A stretch of 14,315 bases of DNA from Chloroflexota bacterium. Lineage in GTDB: Bacteria; Chloroflexota; Chloroflexia; Thermomicrobiales; UBA6265. Both the position numbers and the translations under genes were made by a program. The notes beneath the pieces are model-generated. The model ran no database searches. It worked only from the letters and a program-made list of their open reading frames with translations, and was not told where the DNA came from. Below are positions 12,584-14,315 of this stretch, piece by piece (positions within the stretch are counted from its first letter, which is position 1; each line of letters opens with the position of its first letter). The DNA lies in NCBI GenBank assembly GCA_023415845.1, contig JAEZJB010000284.1, positions 1-14,315 of the forward strand, given 5' to 3'.

Positions 12584-14315
12584 GTGAGCGTGTCGATCGG
12601 CATCTGGCTGGCGGGCGCCATCTTCGTGATCGTCACCATCGTCGCCTTCGCCTGGGTGGTCCGGGCGCTGCTTGGCGTCCAGTTCACCATGCTCCGGCTG
12701 ACCATTGCCGGCGGCATCTCCTTCCTCTGCTTCACCCCCATCCTCAACGGCATCGTCGATGTCGATAACGTCGAGCAGCAGGGACTCTTCCCCGGCCTCT
12801 GGTTCTTCCTGCTCGCCACCATGCTCGCCCTCATCTGCGGGATGGTCTTCCTGGTCATCGCCGAAGCGCTGATCCCGAGCAACACGCTCCCTGGCCCGGC
12901 CTACCTCATTCGTGCCGCCCGCCAGTCGTGGTCCCGCACGGGGCGGTACTGGCAAATCACCCGCATCCTCTTTCGCCGTGGGCTCACTGCCTACGTCAGC
13001 GGTGGGCGCCGCCGCGAACTGACCACCCACGAGGGGCGGCGGCTGGTCGCCGAACGCCTGCGCTTCGCCCTGAGCGACGGCGGCGTGACCTTCGTCAAAC
13101 TCGGCCAGATCCTCTCCACGAGACCAGATCTCCTGCCGGAAGAGTTCATCGAAGAGTTGTCCCACCTCCAGCACCAGGCACCTACCCTTCCCTGGGACGA
13201 GATCGAAGCTACCCTCACCGCTGAACTTGGCGATCTGGACCAGCATTTCGCATCGATCGACCACCAACCCCTCGCCGCCGCGTCAATTGCCCAGGTCCAC
13301 ACCGCCCACCTCGTCACCGGCGAAGAGGTGGTGATCAAGGTGCGCCGTCCCGGCATCGTTTCCCAGGTCAATGTCGACCTCGACATCATCATCCGGCTCG
13401 CCCGTACGCTGGAACAGCGCACCACCTGGGGCCGGCGAATCGGTGTCGTCGACCTGGCGAATGGATTCGCCACCGCGCTCCGCGAAGAACTCGATTTCCG
13501 GGTCGAGGCCCGGAACCTGCAGATCGTGCAGGCCGGAGCGGCGGCGCGGAACGACAGCACCGGTCTCTACATCCCGGTTGTCTATCTCCCGCTCTGCACC
13601 CAGCGAGTGCTGGTGATGGAGAGAATCAAGGGCATTCCCATCAGCAAGGCTGGTTCGGTCATTGACGAGCGGCGTCTCGATCGCCAGGCGCTTGCCCGCG
13701 ACCTCCTCGACTCGCTGCTCCGCCAAATGGTGATCGATGGGACCTTTCACGCCGATCCCCATCCCGGTAATGTCATGCTGCTGGAAAACAACCGGCTCAC
13801 CCTGCTCGACTTCGGCTCCGTTGGCCGCATGGACCCGGTGGTGCGCGACGCCCTGATCCGGCTGATCCTCACCTTCCAGCGCGAAGATCCGATCACCGCC
13901 ACCGATGCCTTGCTCGAGCTCGTCGAACCAACGCCGCAGATCGATGAGTGGCGGCTCGAACGCTCGCTCGGGCAATTCATGGTTCGCTACCTCGCACCAG
14001 GTGTACCGCCCGATGCGCGCATGGTGCCCGCCCTCTTCCGGCTCCTCTCCGACCACAACCTTTCCGCGCTACCCGAGGTCGCCGCCGCGTTCCGGGCCAT
14101 CGCCACCCTCGATGGCACACTCTCGTCTCTCGCCCCGGGATTCAATGCCATCACCGAAGCGAAATCCTTCGGCGAGCAATACCTGCTGGAGCAACTCCAC
14201 CCCAAAGCCCTCACCCAGACCATCGTTTCCGAGCTGATTGCCGTTCTCCCGATGGTCCGTCGCCTTCCACGGCGAATCGACAAGCTGACCGAGCAGATGG
14301 AGGCGGGTCGCATGA
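12584..14315 (+). CDS. ABC1/UbiB (AarF) family kinase-like protein with N-terminal membrane domain (partial)
   Basis: At least 577 residues; the frame runs off the right edge. It starts at a GTG (12584) after AGGGGAAGG; a GTG two codons later is an alternative. Three hydrophobic segments fill the first 95 residues (about 5-28, 38-59 and 68-94). The atypical kinase domain follows with all family marks: VKLGQ (K172-Q175), the Ala-rich loop AAASIAQVH (231-239) replacing the P-loop, lysine K252 in VIKV, EELDF (301-305), HADPHPGN (389-396, catalytic loop) and DFG (409-411). The family supports quinone and other isoprenoid lipid synthesis and shows ATPase more than kinase activity. Membrane helices at the N-terminus rather than the C-terminus differ from classical UbiB. 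Similar layouts, as I recall, occur in actinobacterial AarF-like proteins. Confidence 0.93.
   Translation, partial: MSVSIGIWLAGAIFVIVTIVAFAWVVRALLGVQFTMLRLTIAGGISFLCFTPILNGIVDVDNVEQQGLFPGLWFFLLATMLALICGMVFLVIAEALIPSNTLPGPAYLIRAARQSWSRTGRYWQITRILFRRGLTAYVSGGRRRELTTHEGRRLVAERLRFALSDGGVTFVKLGQILSTRPDLLPEEFIEELSHLQHQAPTLPWDEIEATLTAELGDLDQHFASIDHQPLAAASIAQVHTAHLVTGEEVVIKVRRPGIVSQVNVDLDIIIRLARTLEQRTTWGRRIGVVDLANGFATALREELDFRVEARNLQIVQAGAAARNDSTGLYIPVVYLPLCTQRVLVMERIKGIPISKAGSVIDERRLDRQALARDLLDSLLRQMVIDGTFHADPHPGNVMLLENNRLTLLDFGSVGRMDPVVRDALIRLILTFQREDPITATDALLELVEPTPQIDEWRLERSLGQFMVRYLAPGVPPDARMVPALFRLLSDHNLSALPEVAAAFRAIATLDGTLSSLAPGFNAITEAKSFGEQYLLEQLHPKALTQTIVSELIAVLPMVRRLPRRIDKLTEQMEAGRM

Noticed and set aside
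12437..13267. 276-codon - strand frame opposite the ABC1 kinase
   Set aside because: It is antisense to conserved kinase sequence and very rich in Asp/Glu/Gly/His, a typical shadow frame.
1..14315. Search for mobile elements, CRISPR arrays, tRNA or rRNA genes
   Set aside because: No transposase or integrase motif, no regularly spaced repeats and no cloverleaf or rRNA-like segment was seen on either strand.

Overview
The window is a GC-rich stretch of bacterial chromosome with tightly packed genes. Twin-arginine signal peptides, two F420-type luciferase-like oxidoreductases, an RskA-like anti-sigma factor with its ECF sigma factor, a YggT protein, a Tat-exported ferritin-like protein and an ABC1 kinase with an N-terminal membrane domain together suggest Chloroflexota, perhaps a Thermomicrobia relative. 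This is an inference from gene content; no rRNA or other strong taxonomic marker is present. There is no sign of phage, insertion sequence, CRISPR array or tRNA.

Left part (1-3120, all + strand): the tail of an unidentified gene overlaps a DUF1697 gene by four bases. Then come a zinc-ribbon/coiled-coil protein, a six-helix membrane protein and a small acidic protein closed by a strong terminator hairpin. The last two genes, and the ABC1 kinase at the far right, have plausible -10 elements 44-48 bases before the start codon. Two of these share an almost identical TGTGCTAGG(C/G)TTGC box.

Middle part (3200-7490, all - strand): a Tat-exported protein of unknown function with an apparent internal duplication is read from a near-consensus promoter through a leader of about 240 bases. 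It is followed by a small single-pass membrane protein, YggT, and two tandem luciferase-like monooxygenase (LLM) paralogues of identical length that overlap by four bases. A possible small cysteine-rich reading frame lies between the LLM pair and ilvD.

Centre (7490-9272, +): a complete ilvD (dihydroxyacid dehydratase, valine/leucine/isoleucine and pantothenate biosynthesis) ends at a long bidirectional terminator hairpin.

Right part (9287-12313, -): an ECF sigma factor and its zinc-binding transmembrane anti-sigma factor overlap by four bases. A probable terminator follows, then two tandem ferritin-like proteins. The first of these is predicted cytoplasmic and the second carries a Tat signal, so the same fold is apparently placed on both sides of the membrane. 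Divergent from the sigma factor, an ABC1/UbiB-type kinase with three N-terminal membrane helices runs off the right edge.

No clearly novel defence or mobile system is visible. The most interesting points are the two-compartment ferritin-like pair beside the sigma/anti-sigma locus, the internally duplicated Tat protein with its long leader, the shared promoter box, and the possible cysteine-rich microprotein.
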